From the NCBI RefSeq assembly GCF_009746585.1, contig NZ_WRPO01000002.1:186001-250000 (forward strand): DNA of 64,000 bases, written 5' to 3'. The stretch is from Novosphingobium aquimarinum. Lineage in GTDB: Bacteria; Pseudomonadota; Alphaproteobacteria; Sphingomonadales; Sphingomonadaceae. The translations under genes and the position numbers were made by a program. Below the pieces are notes generated by a model, which was not told the origin of the DNA, did no database searches, and saw only the letters and a list, made by a program, of their open reading frames with translations. Position 1 is the first letter of the stretch. Each line of letters opens with the position of its first letter. This document shows positions 1-11,400 of this stretch, piece by piece.

Positions 1-403
1 CGGAGCCGACGGTGTCGTCGATCAGGATCGCGTTGCTGCCGATGTCGACCAACTGGTAGCGCGCGCGCAAGGTGCGGCGTTCGCGACTGATGGTGTCGTC
101 GGACAGCAGCGCGAAACCTTCGAGATTGTCATCGAGCCGTACGTCGAGCCGGTAGCGGCCGGTTCCCTGCGAGGCATCGAGCCGATCGACCAGCGCATTG
201 CGCACCAGCCAGCCGGCGCGGCCTTCGATGGCGGACACCTCGACTTCGGACAGCCCGCGCGCCACCGCGCCGCTGCTGCCGCCCGCGTACATCGGCTGCA
301 GCCCGCAGCTCGCGAGCGACGCAGACCCGAGCAGCAGGACGCAAAGCAGAATACCCTTCCGCCTTCGCGGGAAGGACGAGGAAAGGGCAGAAGGCCCTCT
401 CAT
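1..403 (-). CDS. lptE: LPS-assembly lipoprotein LptE, N-terminal part (runs off left edge)
   Basis: Partial gene: 134 codons are visible and the frame is still open at the window edge. The start ATG (403-401) overlaps the leuS stop in an ATGA junction, so the two are translationally coupled. The N-terminus is basic, then a hydrophobic stretch ends in [10 protein letters not shown], a lipobox followed by the Gly-Leu-Gln-Pro-Met-Tyr pattern typical of alphaproteobacterial LptE. LptE is the outer-membrane lipoprotein that plugs the LptD barrel and helps deliver lipopolysaccharide to the surface. Downstream residues ([10 protein letters not shown] and a strand-rich region) fit the family. In related genomes holA often follows, but that lies outside the window. 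Confidence 0.85.
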   Translation of the reverse strand, partial: MRGPSALSSSFPRRRKGILLCVLLLGSASLASCGLQPMYAGGSSGAVARGLSEVEVSAIEGRAGWLVRNALVDRLDASQGTGRYRLDVRLDDNLEGFALLSDDTISRERRTLRARYQLVDIGSNAILIDDTVGS

Positions 404-2916
404 GCCACCAGATTCACCAGACGGTCGGGCACGACAATCACTTTCCTTATCTCCGCCCCGTCGAGCGCACGCTGGACCTTCTCACTGGCGAGCGCAAGCG
501 CCTCCAGCTCGTCCTTGGCAGTGCCCTTGGCGACGGTCACCGTATCGCGCAGCTTGCCTTTGACCTGGATCGCGATGGTCACTTCGTCATCGACCAGCAG
601 CGCCGGATCGACCGGGGGCCACGCGGCCTCGGCAATCAGCCCTTCCTCGCCGATGGCGTCCCAGGCCTCTTCGGCCAGGTGCGGCATCATCGGCGCAACG
701 AGCAGCAGGATTGCGCGGATCGCGGAGGAGCGGCTGGCGCTGGGCTGCGCCTTTTCGATCGCGGTGGTGAGTTCGTAGACGCGCGCGACCGCCTTGTTGA
801 AGGCCAGCGCCTCAATATCGTCGGCCACGGCGGCGACGGTCTGGTCGCGCTTGCGGTCGAGCGCCTTGTCCTCGCCCTCGGCCCCAGCATCGTACTGGCC
901 GAACAAGCGCCACAGGCGCTGGACGAAGCGCGCGCAGCCTTCGATGCCGGCGATCGACCAGGGCAGATCGCGCTCGGGCGGGCTGTCGGAGATCATGAAC
1001 CAGCGGATCGCGTCGGCGCCGTAGTCGGCGAGGATCGCGTCGGGATCGACGACGTTCTTCTTCGACTTCGACATCTTGATGACCCGGCCGATCTCGACTG
1101 GCCCGCCGTCTTCGATCAGTGTCGCGCTTTCGCCGCCGCGTTCGACTTCGGCAGGGCTGTAGAACACATCGCGACCGTTCTGCTCGCGCGAGTACGTCTC
1201 GTGCGTCACCATGCCTTGTGTAAACAAGCTCGCGAAGGGTTCGCCGACATTGATCAGGCCGGTGCGGCGCAGCGCGCGAGTCCAGAAGCGGGCGTAGAGC
1301 AAGTGCAGGATCGCGTGCTCGATGCCGCCGATGTACTGCTCGACCGGGAGCCATTGCGCGACGACGCCGGGATCGAACGGCCGGTCGGCGGGCTGGCTGG
1401 CGAAGCGCAGGAAATACCACGAACTGTCGACGAACGTGTCGAGCGTGTCGGTCTCGCGCGTCGCGGGCTTGCCGCACTTGGGGCAATCGACATGCTTCCA
1501 GGTCGGATGACGCAGCAGCGGATTGCCCGGCGTCTGGAAATCGACATCCTCGGGCAGCACCACCGGAAGTTGGTCCTTGGGCACGGGAACGACGCCGCAA
1601 GCATCGCAATGAATGAACGGGATCGGCGTGCCCCAGTAGCGCTGACGCGAGACGCCCCAGTCGCGCAGGCGCCACACGGTCTTGCCCTCGCCCCAGCCGC
1701 CTTGTTCGGCCCGAGCGATGACATCGGCCTTGGCGTCCGCCACGCTCTTGCCGTTAAGGAAGTCCGAGTTGACGATGACGCCGTCGCCCGCTTCCGCCTC
1801 GCCCGCGAAGGGCTTGTCGGCCTCCGCCGGATCGGTGGCGACGACGCGCACGATCGGCAGACCGTACTTTGTGGCGAAATCGAAGTCGCGCTGGTCGTGA
1901 CCGGGCACGGCCATGATCGCGCCGGTGCCGTAGTCCATCAGCACGAAATTGGCGATGTAAACGGGCAGGTCCGCGCCGCTGAACGGGTGCCTGGCGGTGA
2001 GGCCGGTGTCGAAGCCCAGCTTTTCGGCGGTTTCGAGTTCAGCCGCGGTGGTGCCACCGCGCTTGCATTCCACGATGAACGCCTGCGCCTCGCTCGACCC
2101 TTCCGCCACTGTCTGCGCGACCGGGTGATCGGCGGCGACCGCGACGAAGCTCGCGCCGAAGATCGTGTCGGGGCGCGTGGTGTAGACCGGCAGGCTTTCG
2201 CCGTTCGACAGGGTGAAGGCGAACTCCAGCCCCTGCGACTTGCCGATCCAGTTTTCCTGCATCAGCTTGACCTTGTCCGGCCAATCCTTGAGGTCGCCCA
2301 GCCCTTCGAGCAGTTCCTCAGCGAAGTCAGTGATCTTCAAGAACCACTGCGAGAGCTTGCGCTTCTCGACCAGCGCGCCCGAGCGCCAACCGCGCCCGTC
2401 GATCACTTGCTCGTTGGCAAGCACGGTCATATCGACCGGGTCCCAGTTGACCGCCGATTCCTTGCGATAAACCAGTCCCGCCTCATAGAGGTCGAGGAAC
2501 AGCGCCTGTTCGTGGCCGTAGTAATCGGGCTCGCACGTGGCGAGTTCGCGGCTCCAGTCGAGCGCGAAGCCGAGGCGCTTCAACTGCGCCTTCATGTTGG
2601 CGATGTTCTCGCGCGTCCAGCCGCCCGGGTGGACACCCTTTTCCATCGCCGCGTTCTCGGCGGGCATGCCGAAGGCGTCCCAGCCCATCGGGTGCAGCAC
2701 TTCGTGGCCGGTCATGCGCTTGTAGCGCGCGAGCACGTCGCCCAGCGTGTAATTGCGCACATGGCCCATATGGATGCGCCCCGAAGGATAGGGGAACATC
2801 TCCAGGACATAGGCGCGCGGCTTGTCGGTGGTGTCGCTGGCGGCGAAGCACTGCCGCTCGTCCCAGACCCGCTGCCAGCGCTGGTCGGCTACTGCGGGGT
2901 CGAACCGCTCGTTCAT
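400..2916 (-). CDS. leuS: Leucyl-tRNA synthetase
   Basis: Class I aminoacyl-tRNA synthetase that charges tRNA-Leu in the cytoplasm. The 838 residues match the usual bacterial length. The HIGH signature reads HMGH at residues 49-52 after FPYPSGR, and the KMSKS loop is intact at residues 614-618. Between them lies the CP1 editing domain (about 220-420), with the TTRPDT motif and [12 protein letters not shown] typical of LeuRS editing sites. A Cys-rich segment near residues 430-490 (CDACG, CPKCG) is a probable zinc-binding part. The gene sits 25 bp downstream of the DUF3576 lipoprotein and overlaps lptE, forming a conserved three-gene set. No damage is visible. Confidence 0.98.
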   Translation of the reverse strand: MNERFDPAVADQRWQRVWDERQCFAASDTTDKPRAYVLEMFPYPSGRIHMGHVRNYTLGDVLARYKRMTGHEVLHPMGWDAFGMPAENAAMEKGVHPGGWTRENIANMKAQLKRLGFALDWSRELATCEPDYYGHEQALFLDLYEAGLVYRKESAVNWDPVDMTVLANEQVIDGRGWRSGALVEKRKLSQWFLKITDFAEELLEGLGDLKDWPDKVKLMQENWIGKSQGLEFAFTLSNGESLPVYTTRPDTIFGASFVAVAADHPVAQTVAEGSSEAQAFIVECKRGGTTAAELETAEKLGFDTGLTARHPFSGADLPVYIANFVLMDYGTGAIMAVPGHDQRDFDFATKYGLPIVRVVATDPAEADKPFAGEAEAGDGVIVNSDFLNGKSVADAKADVIARAEQGGWGEGKTVWRLRDWGVSRQRYWGTPIPFIHCDACGVVPVPKDQLPVVLPEDVDFQTPGNPLLRHPTWKHVDCPKCGKPATRETDTLDTFVDSSWYFLRFASQPADRPFDPGVVAQWLPVEQYIGGIEHAILHLLYARFWTRALRRTGLINVGEPFASLFTQGMVTHETYSREQNGRDVFYSPAEVERGGESATLIEDGGPVEIGRVIKMSKSKKNVVDPDAILADYGADAIRWFMISDSPPERDLPWSIAGIEGCARFVQRLWRLFGQYDAGAEGEDKALDRKRDQTVAAVADDIEALAFNKAVARVYELTTAIEKAQPSASRSSAIRAILLLVAPMMPHLAEEAWDAIGEEGLIAEAAWPPVDPALLVDDEVTIAIQVKGKLRDTVTVAKGTAKDELEALALASEKVQRALDGAEIRKVIVVPDRLVNLVA

Positions 2917-2941
2917 GGTGATTGCGTCTCCCGAGCCGGCC

Positions 2942-3391
2942 TCAGCCGACCGAATTGCGCCTCAGGTCGCGGGCGCGGGTAAGAATGATGTCTTCGAGCT
3001 TCTGCACGGTAGCGGCCTGCACCGGCGCGGCGACCCAGCCGCCGCCCGTATTGACTTCACGGCTGGCGGCAACCTTCACCGCATCGGCGCGCAGATCCTG
3101 GTCGAGGATGGTGACAGTGACCTTGACGCGCTCGCCGGGGTTCGACGGATTGGTATACCAGTCGGTCAGGATCACGCCGCCGGCACTGTCGGTCTGGAGC
3201 AGCGGCATGAACGACAGCGTATCGAGGCTGGCGCGCCACAGATAGCCGTTGACGCCGATCGTGGTGACCATCGAGGGCGCGACTCGGTCCGCCACCTTCT
3301 TCTTGCCGCCACAGGCCGCGAGCGAAAGCGCCATGGCGCCGCACAGGCCGTAGACGGCGAAATTGCGCAAGTGTCGGGAATGGGCAGTCAT
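2942..3391 (-). CDS. DUF3576 outer-membrane lipoprotein
   Basis: A 149-residue protein. I chose the ATG at 3391 because a basic stretch, a hydrophobic helix and the lipobox LAACGGKKK then follow directly; the longer open frame upstream is Arg-rich and unlike a signal peptide. The mature part carries a small domain with [15 protein letters not shown], which I recognise as DUF3576, a family found just upstream of leuS in many alphaproteobacteria. It is predicted to be a periplasm-facing lipid-anchored protein. The molecular role is unknown; the fixed link with leuS-lptE suggests a housekeeping envelope function. Confidence 0.85.
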   Translation of the reverse strand: MTAHSRHLRNFAVYGLCGAMALSLAACGGKKKVADRVAPSMVTTIGVNGYLWRASLDTLSFMPLLQTDSAGGVILTDWYTNPSNPGERVKVTVTILDQDLRADAVKVAASREVNTGGGWVAAPVQAATVQKLEDIILTRARDLRRNSVG

Positions 3392-3648
3392 GGTCGTCGC
3401 GTATCCTCGTGGCGCTCGCAATGCCGATAACCGGCCGAGCGCGGCGCAACAGCCTCTATCGCCACGCCGCCGATGCGGCAAGGGGCGGACGTGCACGAGG
3501 CCCCGGACGGTCACGGGGGAGCGACGCCGGGCTGTGATCGCGTGTCATCGTGTGTTAAGCTCCGCGAAGCAAAAAGCCGGAGCCAAAAGCCACAGGCAAG
3601 GTGACCTGCACCGGACAGCGCATCGATCGCGCCGTTGCATCGAAGAGT

Positions 3649-4452
3649 ATGAGCGGGATGGACAACGAAATCGACGACCTGGGAGAAGTGGAGACGAACG
3701 CGGCGACGCGGGCATCCTCGCGCTCGGGCGCGAGAGCCGGCATTGTGCTCGCCTGCACCGTCGGCCTGCTCGCATTGCCCAGCGCCGTCCTCGCCTTCAC
3801 CGTCAGCTTCGACAATCCGCCGAAGACCGGCGCGGAGCGCGAAATCGCACCCATGAACGCGCAACCGACCGGCGCGGACTTCGCCAGCGCGATTCCGCTG
3901 CGATCACTCGCCAAGGGGCAGCTCTTTCCCTTCACGCCGGCGGAGACTCCCGATCAGCCCGATCGTGCGGTCACCGTTGCAGTGCGCGTCGATGCCGCCA
4001 CGGCCAAGGCCATCACCGTGCGCGGACGCTCTCGCATGGCTTCGGGCGAAACCGACGCGAGCAAGCTGCGAATCGCCTCCAGCGCGTTCAATCTCGGCGT
4101 CTCGCGGGGGTATCGCGGGTTTTCGCAGGATCTCGTCGCCGACGTGCAGCGCAAGCCGAGTGGCGAGCTGCCCGATCTCGGCAACTTCAGCCTGAAACCC
4201 GGTGGCAAGCCGGACGACGGGCGGTTCAGCCCGCGCATTTCCATCGACGAGAAGCAAACCGCCGGGCGCGCGCCGCGCACTTTCGCGGGCGAGGCCGGCG
4301 AAGTCGATCTGGGCGGTGCCTATCGCCTGACCAAGAACCTGGATGTGACCGCGGGGGTTCGCTATTCGCAGGATCGCGAACGCCTGGTTCCGCTCACCGA
4401 CGGCAAGCAGGACAGCCAGGCCGTCTACGTCGGCACTCAATTCAAGTTCTGA
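3649..4452 (+). CDS. Secreted protein of unknown function with a strand-rich, outer-membrane-like C-terminus
   Basis: Starting at ATG 3649 gives 267 residues; an ATG at 3658 is equally possible. The N-terminus is acidic and polar, and a hydrophobic segment, IVLACTVGLLALPSAVLAFT, follows at about residues 33-52 and ends in an AxA-like site. This would be an unusually late signal peptide, or a membrane anchor. The last 60 residues (YRLTKNLDVTAGVRYSQD, ending in QFKF) resemble the final strands of an outer-membrane beta-barrel with a terminal Phe. The middle is low in recognisable motifs. It stands alone between divergent DUF3576 and phaB. I do not recognise a named family. Confidence 0.6.
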   Translation: MSGMDNEIDDLGEVETNAATRASSRSGARAGIVLACTVGLLALPSAVLAFTVSFDNPPKTGAEREIAPMNAQPTGADFASAIPLRSLAKGQLFPFTPAETPDQPDRAVTVAVRVDAATAKAITVRGRSRMASGETDASKLRIASSAFNLGVSRGYRGFSQDLVADVQRKPSGELPDLGNFSLKPGGKPDDGRFSPRISIDEKQTAGRAPRTFAGEAGEVDLGGAYRLTKNLDVTAGVRYSQDRERLVPLTDGKQDSQAVYVGTQFKF

Positions 4453-4591
4453 ATCAATCCCATCCTGTTTGCATGGCGTGCAAGCATCGATGCGAAAAAT
4501 ACCGTATCGAGCCGGACATCGCGCTATTGCCGCCGCTTGCGTGCTTTTCTAGCAAGTGCGCTGGAGAGGCCTGATTGGGAGCATTTTGCAA

Positions 4592-5314
4592 ATGGCTAAG
4601 GTAGCAATCGTCACGGGCGGTACGCGAGGCATTGGCGAGGCCGTCTCGCTCGCGCTCAAGGAGCGCGGACATACGGTCGTCGCGAACTACGGCGGTAACG
4701 ACGAAAGGGCACAAGCCTTTTCCCAGAAGCACGACATCCCTGTCTACAAGTGGGACGTGGGCGACCACGAGGCGACGATCGCCGGTTGCGAGAAAGTCGC
4801 CGCCGAAATCGGCCCGGTCGACATCGTCGTCAACAACGCCGGCATCACGCGCGACGGCGTGCTGCACAAAATGTCGTTCGAAGACTGGAACGACGTCATG
4901 CGGATCAACCTCGGCGGCTGCTTCAACATGGCTAAGGCCTGCTTCCCCGGCATGCGCGAGCGCAAGTGGGGCCGCATCGTCAACATCGGCTCGGTCAACG
5001 GCCAGGCCGGGCAGTACGGGCAGGTAAATTACGCCGCGGCCAAGTCCGGCATTCACGGCTTCACCAAGGCGCTGGCACAGGAAGGCGCCAAGTTCGGCGT
5101 GACCGTCAACGCGATCGCGCCGGGCTACATCGACACCGACATGGTCGCCGCCGTGCCCGAGCCGGTGCTGGAGAAGATCGTTTCGCGCATTCCGGTGGGA
5201 CGCCTCGGCCAGGCACACGAAATCGCCCGCGGCGTCGCCTTCCTGTGCTCGGACAACGCCGCCTTCGTGACCGGGTCGACGCTGTCGATCAACGGCGGCC
5301 AGCACATGTACTGA
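4592..5314 (+). CDS. phaB: Acetoacetyl-CoA reductase (NADPH-dependent)
   Basis: Short-chain dehydrogenase/reductase of 240 residues that reduces acetoacetyl-CoA to (R)-3-hydroxybutyryl-CoA for polyhydroxyalkanoate synthesis. The start at 4592 (MAKVAIVTGG) puts the cofactor motif TGGTRGIG at residues 8-15; the NNAG motif is at 81-84 and the catalytic Ser134, Tyr147 and Lys151 are present (VNYAAAKSG). The SVNGQAGQYGQ segment and the ending NGGQHMY are hallmarks of PhaB rather than FabG. Neither phaA nor phaC is in the window. A hairpin that could end transcription lies just downstream. Confidence 0.93.
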   Translation: MAKVAIVTGGTRGIGEAVSLALKERGHTVVANYGGNDERAQAFSQKHDIPVYKWDVGDHEATIAGCEKVAAEIGPVDIVVNNAGITRDGVLHKMSFEDWNDVMRINLGGCFNMAKACFPGMRERKWGRIVNIGSVNGQAGQYGQVNYAAAKSGIHGFTKALAQEGAKFGVTVNAIAPGYIDTDMVAAVPEPVLEKIVSRIPVGRLGQAHEIARGVAFLCSDNAAFVTGSTLSINGGQHMY

Positions 5315-5322
5315 GCCAAGAT

Positions 5323-5355
5323 GGCAGGGGGCAGGCGATCGTGCCGCCCCCTGCC
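5323..5355. terminator. GC-rich hairpin between convergent phaB and the DUF4019 gene
   Basis: Perfect 10-bp inverted repeat: GGCAGGGGGC at 5323-5332 and its complement at 5346-5355, with a 13-nt loop. It lies between two convergent genes and could act in both directions. No clear T run follows, so an intrinsic-terminator role is probable rather than certain. Confidence 0.55.
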
Positions 5356-5368
5356 CCCGGCTCAGGCC

Positions 5369-6178
5369 TTATCCGATCCAGTACCCGACGACTTTCCATT
5401 GCGTACCTTCCCGCTCGAGCGAGAGGGTTTCGATCGTCTCCGGCTTATTGGCGAAACTGGTGCGGAACTTCACGATTTCGTAGCCGCGCGGCGGCGCCGG
5501 AACCTCTTCCTGGGACATCAGGGTCCGCGATTCGACGGCGCCGAACGGCGGCCGGACTTCCTTCGACAGCGAGGCCCAGGTCTCGCGCGTGTTGAGTTCG
5601 CGGAACTGCGTGCCGGTGGCCTCCCAGCTTGCGTCCCAGCGATAGGCGTCGACCAGCGCCAGCCAGCTGCGGGCGCTCGTGACCACTTCGGTTTCCGCGG
5701 CGGGGCGAAGCTCGGTCGCGTGCGCCGGCGTCGGCGCGGTTTGCGGTGGGTCCGAGGCGAGATACGACGTGGACGATAACGCGACGGCAGCGATCAGGAT
5801 GGACATGACAAGGGTTCCTCCAGTGAGCCAGGCGAACCTCGGGTTCGCGATCCCGCCGGGCTTCGAATCCGATTGGCATGCCGGACTTGGGGCGCGATCG
5901 GCATCCCCCAAACTTGCGTCCCCCGGCGAATTGGGGGATGCCTCCTCGATTTCGTGAACGATCCGGGCGGCCTCGCGGCTGCTCGAAACCGAGAGCTTGC
6001 GCCGCGCATACCGCAGCCGCTCATTGATCGTGTGGACCGACAGATCGAGTTCGCGGGCCATCGACTTCGCGTCGTGGCCGCGCAGCATCAGCCGAAGCGT
6101 CTGCTTCTCGCGCTCGGTAAGATCCTGGTAGCCCTGCTGCATCGTATGGTCCGAACCATGTCGCGGTTTTTCAGCCAT
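5369..6178 (-). CDS. LuxR-type HTH regulator with one TM helix and a DUF4019 domain
   Basis: 269 residues. Residues about 17-72 form a LuxR/GerE-type helix-turn-helix (LTEREKQTLRLMLRGHDAKS, then SVHTINERLRYARRKL). A polar linker and one hydrophobic helix (GGTLVMSILIAAVALSS, about residues 119-136) follow. The C-terminal 120 residues, with SWLALVDAYRWDASW and ending in WKVVGYWIG, match DUF4019, thought to be extracytoplasmic. The layout suggests a membrane-anchored regulator that senses something outside the cytoplasm, a design known from sphingomonads; the signal is unknown. An internal ATG at 6142 is an alternative start. It converges on phaB. Confidence 0.8.
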   Translation of the reverse strand: MAEKPRHGSDHTMQQGYQDLTEREKQTLRLMLRGHDAKSMARELDLSVHTINERLRYARRKLSVSSSREAARIVHEIEEASPNSPGDASLGDADRAPSPACQSDSKPGGIANPRFAWLTGGTLVMSILIAAVALSSTSYLASDPPQTAPTPAHATELRPAAETEVVTSARSWLALVDAYRWDASWEATGTQFRELNTRETWASLSKEVRPPFGAVESRTLMSQEEVPAPPRGYEIVKFRTSFANKPETIETLSLEREGTQWKVVGYWIG

Positions 6179-6258
6179 GGGTTACGGAGCGCCGCGCGAG
6201 ATCGCGACCCCAAAAAATTCGTAGGTCCCTCACCACAGCCCGGTTAAGCCCTCATACG

Positions 6259-6507
6259 ATGACGGTTCCCTTTCATCCGCCGGTGAAGCGCTCGGTCGAA
6301 ATCGCCGGGCACAAGACCTCGATCAGTCTCGAGCCCGTGTTCTGGGACATGTTGCGCCAACGCGCCTCATGCGAGGGCATTCCGATCAACGCACTGGTCG
6401 CGCGGATCGATGCGGCGCGACTCGAAGCAGAGACGCCTCCCGGCCTGGCGGGAGCGATCAGAGTCTGGCTGGTCTCGACCTCTGCGCGCACCGCAGCGGA
6501 CGAATAG
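6259..6507 (+). CDS. Small ribbon-helix-helix domain protein
   Basis: 82 residues. The core (KRSVEIAGHKTSISLEPVFW followed by a second helix and INALVARID) fits the RHH_4 ribbon-helix-helix family, small DNA-binding-type proteins common in alphaproteobacteria. It is divergent from the HTH/DUF4019 gene with about 80 bp between the starts, so the two may share a control region. No toxin partner is adjacent, so it is probably not an antitoxin. Target unknown. Confidence 0.75.
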   Translation: MTVPFHPPVKRSVEIAGHKTSISLEPVFWDMLRQRASCEGIPINALVARIDAARLEAETPPGLAGAIRVWLVSTSARTAADE

Positions 6508-6543
6508 CTAAAAGCGCGGCATAAGGCGTCGGTGCATGCGAAA

Positions 6544-6574
6544 GGCGGGCGGAAACACAAGGTCTCCGCCCGCC
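6544..6574. terminator. Hairpin between convergent small genes
   Basis: Perfect 10-bp inverted repeat, GGCGGGCGGA at 6544-6553 and its complement at 6565-6574, with an 11-nt loop, located between the convergent RHH gene and the small protein at 6598-6801. A weak T run follows in neither direction. Likely a bidirectional terminator. Confidence 0.6.
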
Positions 6575-6597
6575 TCGGGCAATCAATTGCGATTGCG

Positions 6598-6831
<234 letters not shown>

Positions 6832-6917
6832 TTAAACGCCCCAGAAGGCATCCGGTTTCACGGCTGGACGGAAGATCGTCGTGCGCAAGCGGCGGGCCGC
6901 CCGCCGTAAGGCTTCGC

Positions 6918-8201
6918 TCAGCCGTCGCCGACCCGCTCGATATCCGCGCCGATCAGCGACAGTTTCTCTTCGAGGCGCTCGTAACCGCGATCGAGATGGT
7001 ACAGCCGGTGGACCTGAGTCTCCCCCTCGGCCGCTAGCCCGGCGATCACGAGACTCATCGAAGCGCGCAAGTCGGTCGCCATCACTTCCGCGCCCGAAAG
7101 CTGCGCGACGCCGTGAACGATCGCGGTACGGCCCGATGTTTCGATATGCGCGCCCATCCGATTGAGCTCGGGCACGTGCATGTAGCGGTTCTCGAAAATC
7201 GTTTCGTTGAGCACGCTGGTGCCCTCGGCGCGGCACAAGAGCGCCATCAGTTGCGCCTGCATGTCGGTGGCGAAGCCGGGGTAGGGCGCAGTGGACAAGT
7301 TCACCGCGCGCAACGCGCCGTTGGCCGCGACGTGCAGCCCCTCCTGCGTCGGCTCGACGTGGACGCCCGCCTGGCGCAGCGCGGCGACGGTCGCTTCCAT
7401 CTCCTCGATCTCGGCGCCGGCAAGCATCACTTCGCCGCCGGTGATGGCGGCCGCGCACGCGTAGGACCCGGCCTCGATCCGGTCCGACATGACACGATAG
7501 GTCGCGCCATGCAGCCGCTTGACGCCATGAATGGTGATGTCGCTGCTGCCGATCCCCTCGATCTTGGCGCCCATCGCGACCAGCAACCGGCACAAGTCGA
7601 CGATCTCGGGCTCGCGCGCGGCGTTGTGGAGCGTCGTCTTGCCGTTGGCGAGGACCGCGGCCATCAGCGCGTTCTCGGTCGCGCCGACCGAAACCACCGG
7701 AAACGAGAACCGCCCGCCGGGCAAGCCGCCATCAGGCGCGCGGGCCCGGACATAGCCCGCGGCCAGCTCGATCTCGGCGCCGATCGCCTCGAGCACCTTG
7801 AGATGCAGATCGATCGGACGATTGCCGATGGCACAGCCGCCGGGCAGCGAAACGGTCGCCTCGCCCATGCGCGCAAGCATCGGGCCGAGCACCAGGATCG
7901 AGGCGCGCATCTTGCGCACCAGATCGTAAGGCGCGACCGTGCCGGTGATGCGCGGCGCCTCGAACGTCATGACTCGGCCGAAGTCCTCGGGGCGCGAGCC
8001 GGCGATCGTGGTCGATACGCCGAACTGGTTCATCAGATGCTGGAAGCCGTCGATATCGGCCAGGCGCGGCAAGTTGCGCAGGGTCAGCGGCTCGTCTGTC
8101 AGCAAGGCGCACGGCACCAGCGTGAGCGCGGCATTCTTGGCACCGCTAATCGGCAGCGTGCCCGACAGCTTGCAGCCGCCGCGGATGATGATCTTGTCCA
8201 T
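6918..8201 (-). CDS. murA: UDP-N-acetylglucosamine 1-carboxyvinyltransferase
   Basis: Catalyses the first committed step of peptidoglycan synthesis, transferring enolpyruvate from PEP to UDP-GlcNAc in the cytoplasm. The 427 residues match the family. The N-terminal KIIIRGG, the Lys22-Asn23 pair in SGAKNAA, and the fosfomycin-target cysteine in PGGCAIG (Cys123) are all present, so the enzyme should be fosfomycin-sensitive at this position. The family motif RPEDFG and the C-terminal YHLDRGYER are intact. It is divergent from the CHAT operon, with about 250 bp between the starts. Confidence 0.97.
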   Translation of the reverse strand: MDKIIIRGGCKLSGTLPISGAKNAALTLVPCALLTDEPLTLRNLPRLADIDGFQHLMNQFGVSTTIAGSRPEDFGRVMTFEAPRITGTVAPYDLVRKMRASILVLGPMLARMGEATVSLPGGCAIGNRPIDLHLKVLEAIGAEIELAAGYVRARAPDGGLPGGRFSFPVVSVGATENALMAAVLANGKTTLHNAAREPEIVDLCRLLVAMGAKIEGIGSSDITIHGVKRLHGATYRVMSDRIEAGSYACAAAITGGEVMLAGAEIEEMEATVAALRQAGVHVEPTQEGLHVAANGALRAVNLSTAPYPGFATDMQAQLMALLCRAEGTSVLNETIFENRYMHVPELNRMGAHIETSGRTAIVHGVAQLSGAEVMATDLRASMSLVIAGLAAEGETQVHRLYHLDRGYERLEEKLSLIGADIERVGDG

Positions 8202-8275
8202 GGATAGCCCTTAGCGCGAAACCGCCGTGCGGCAAGGGCACCGCCGCGCGGCGCATCGCCGCGAATTTTGTCTGC

Positions 8276-8312
8276 GTATTTGCTTATGACTTAGCGGCCG
8301 CGTCGCAAATAC
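8276..8312. promoter_or_regulatory. Candidate operator: perfect 8-bp inverted repeat GTATTTGC / GCAAATAC
   Basis: GTATTTGC at 8276-8283 and its exact complement at 8305-8312, separated by 21 nt. The right arm abuts the putative -35 box at 8313. The same ATTTGC/GCAAAT half-site occurs four times in the divergent control region at 39997-40043, which serves the other half of the cytochrome block. This suggests, but does not prove, a shared regulator. Confidence 0.4.
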
Positions 8313-8340
8313 TTGTCCGCAGGCGCCGGTTGGGTTTAAT
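8313..8340 (+). promoter_or_regulatory. Possible sigma-70-type promoter for the CHAT-TPS-cytochrome operon
   Basis: TTGTCC (8313-8318) and TTTAAT (8335-8340) with a 16-nt spacer, about 110 bp before the GTG start of the CHAT gene. The -10 box matches the consensus in five of six positions and the -35 in four. It is the best candidate in the 250-bp gap between murA and the CHAT gene; the gap holds no other gene. Confidence 0.35.
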
Positions 8341-8448
8341 TGTGCTGCGTGGGGAACTGGAATTGCCGGATCGGCGGTGAGGACGAAATCGAAATCGGCC
8401 ACAGAACCGATTCGTCCGTCATGCCGGCTTACAGCTGGGGGAACAGAC

Positions 8449-11400
8449 GTGATCGCAGGACGACTTGCACTCTTCGGGCCCATCGTCGGCGGGCTCTTGT
8501 CTTTCAGTCTGCAAGGCGCGCTCGCGGCCGAGCCGAAGCCTTCGGTCGCTTCCAGCTTTCCGGTCGGCACATCGGGGACGTCGTGCGACGCCCAAGGCGT
8601 CAGCATGGGGCAGCAGCGCCGCTCGGTCTTCGAGCGCAAGTGGCTGGTCCTGTGCTCCGACATCTCGCTTCCCGTCGCCACGGCCTACGCGTTCGAGCGC
8701 GGTAGCGACCCGCTGGCCCGCGCCGAACCCGCGCGCGAGGAAGCGCTCGATTGCGGCGCCGCCGAAGCGGTCGACCTTCCCGGCAGCGCCGACGCCCAGA
8801 TGCGCCGCTGCAAAGGACGCGAGTCGGGGCTCGACTGGAACAGCTATGTGCTCAGCGCCAATGGCAAGGACTATGTCGTCGAAGGGCTGTCCGGCTACGA
8901 CAGCGCGATCCGGCTGACGCTTGCAAACCTCGCCCAGGATGCGGTGGTCCCGGGCGAAGTCGCCATCGCCGCGATCGGCACCGGCGGCTCGACGATGCGG
9001 GCACGCGGCGACGTTAGCGATGCCGAAACGCTTGTCGGCGAAGGCTATCGCGGCAACAGCGCGGGGGCCTACGCCGAGGCCGCGCAAGCCTTCGCCGCAG
9101 CGCCGCTGCTGATCGAGAAAGGCTCAGACACGATCGAGGCGCGCGCCGACCGGCTGCACGAAGCCAAGATCAACCGCGCCTTGCAGCTTTCCAATCTGGG
9201 CGACTTCAAACAGGCCGACCGGCTCTTCGCCGAAGCGGAGACGGACGGGGTGACGGGCGTGATCCAATCGCGCCTCACGCGCAATTACACCGCGATCCAC
9301 GCCCTCAATCGCGGCCAGCGCGAGGAGGCGATCCGGATTCTCGACGGCGAAGTGCCGCCGTTGATGGCCTCGCCGATGACCGATGGCGGCGCGGTTCGGA
9401 TCGACGCGTTCACCGCTGCCGGCCTCAATTCGGCGCAATCCAATGTCGTGTCGCGCACGCTGGGCCAGGAAACCCGGCTTTCGCCGCAGGAGCGCGCGAC
9501 CATCATCGATGCGCAGGCGCAGCAATTGCGCGGCACTGCACAGCGGCTCAACGGCGAGCTCGCGGCTGCACGCGCCGACCTCGTGTCCGCGCTCGAGACG
9601 GCGGTCAGCGTGCGCAACGGGCGAGTCGCCTCGATCTCGCGGCTGCGCTCGCAGATCTATTCCGAGCTCGCCGCGATCTACGAGTCGGAACGGAACTACG
9701 GCGAGGCCGAAGCCAACTTGCGGCGCGCACTCGATCTGGTCGAACTGCAATATCCGGACAGCACGTCGGTCAACATGGCGCGGGCGCGGCTGGCAGGGTT
9801 CTATTCCCGCCGTGGCCAGACCGACGACGCGCGGACGCTGTATCGCGAGGTGGTGAGCAACGTCGCATCCTCACGCGGCCAGCTGACCGGCTTCGAAAAT
9901 CTGATGCGCCCCTATTTCGACATGCTCGTAGCGCAGAGTGCGACTTCGCCTGAGGCCGTCGCGGAACTGTTCGCCGTCGCCCAGCTGGTTCCCCGGCCTG
10001 GCGCCGCCGACACCCTGATCCAGCTTACGCGCGCGCTCGAATCGGGAAGCGGAGAAGCCGGCGAACTCTTCCGCCGCGTGCAGGAACAGAGCCGCGCGCT
10101 CGAACGCGCTCGCATCGAACTCGCGCGGCTCAAGGCCGCCGCAAGCGCGGGCGCCAACCCCGAGCAGTTGCCCGCGGCCGAAGAGGCCGTGACGCGCCTT
10201 GCCGCCGAACAGCGCGAGACGGTCAACGCTCTGTCTGCGTACCCGGCCTACCGCGCGGTCGCCTCGAAGACGATCGATCTGCCGGAACTGCGCAGCACGC
10301 TCGGCGCTGGCGAGGCCTATCTCAAGATGGTTGAGCTGGCAGGCAATGATTACGCGATCTACGCCAGCCCCGCCAAAGTCGCGGCGTGGAAGCTGGCGAT
10401 CCCGGCCGGACGGATCAACGAACTCGTCGCGACAATGCGGGACAGCATCTCGATCGTCGTCAACGGCGCACAGACGACCTATCCGTTCCAGGTCGATGCC
10501 GCGATGGAGCTCTACGATGCGCTGCTTGGCCCCGTATCGGGCGATCTGGCGGCGACGAGGCATGTCGTCTTCGAACCCGACGGGGCGCTACTCGAACTGC
10601 CGATCAATCTGCTGACCGGCGATACGTCCGGCGTGACGGCCTACCGCACGCGCGTCGCCAAGGGCGGCGACGAATACGATTTCACCGGGATCGACTGGGT
10701 GGGACGCGACCGCGCCGTCAGCACCTCGCTGTCCGCCGCCAGCTTCCGCGACGCCAGGGCCGCGCCGCGTTCGCGCGCCGGCAACGCCTTCCTCGGCCTT
10801 GGCGAGAATGCGCCGCTCGGATCCTCGGGCTTTCCCAATGGCGTACGCGGCGGCACGGCGGCCGGCGACGACAGCGGTTGCTTCTGGCCCGAGGAAGTCT
10901 GGAACAATCCGATCTCCAAGTCCGAGCTGGTGACTGCCTCGCAAGTGCTCAATCCGGGCGGGGCGACGCTCATCACCGACGCCGCCTTCACCGATACCGC
11001 GATCAAGCAGCGGGGCGATCTCGACAATTACCGCATCCTCCACTTCGCCACCCACGGGCTGGTCACGGCGCCGGCGATGGGCTGCCCGGTCCGCCCGGCG
11101 CTGCTGACGTCGTTCGGGGGACCGCAGTCCGACGGTCTGCTGTCCTTCTCCGAGATCTTCGACTTGCGGCTCGACGCCGATCTGGTCGTGCTTTCCGCCT
11201 GCGACACCGCGGGCGGCGCGAGCATGGAGGCGACGCGCGACGCGGGCGTGGTCGGCGGCGGCGGGCAGGCGCTCGACGGTCTGGTGCGCGCCTTCATCGC
11301 CGCGGGCGGGCGGCAGGTCATCGCCAGCCACTGGCCGGCGCCCGACGACTACGATGCCACCGAGCGCCTGTTCACCACCTTCTACCAGGATCGCGGCGCC

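Noticed and set aside
679..2982. Long antisense open frame (767 codons) across leuS
   Set aside because: A shadow of a high-GC gene: leuS has full motifs on the other strand, and the antisense product is Arg-, Asp- and Ala-rich with no family resemblance.
4592..5314. A polyhydroxyalkanoate operon
   Set aside because: Only phaB is present; phaA and phaC are not in the window.
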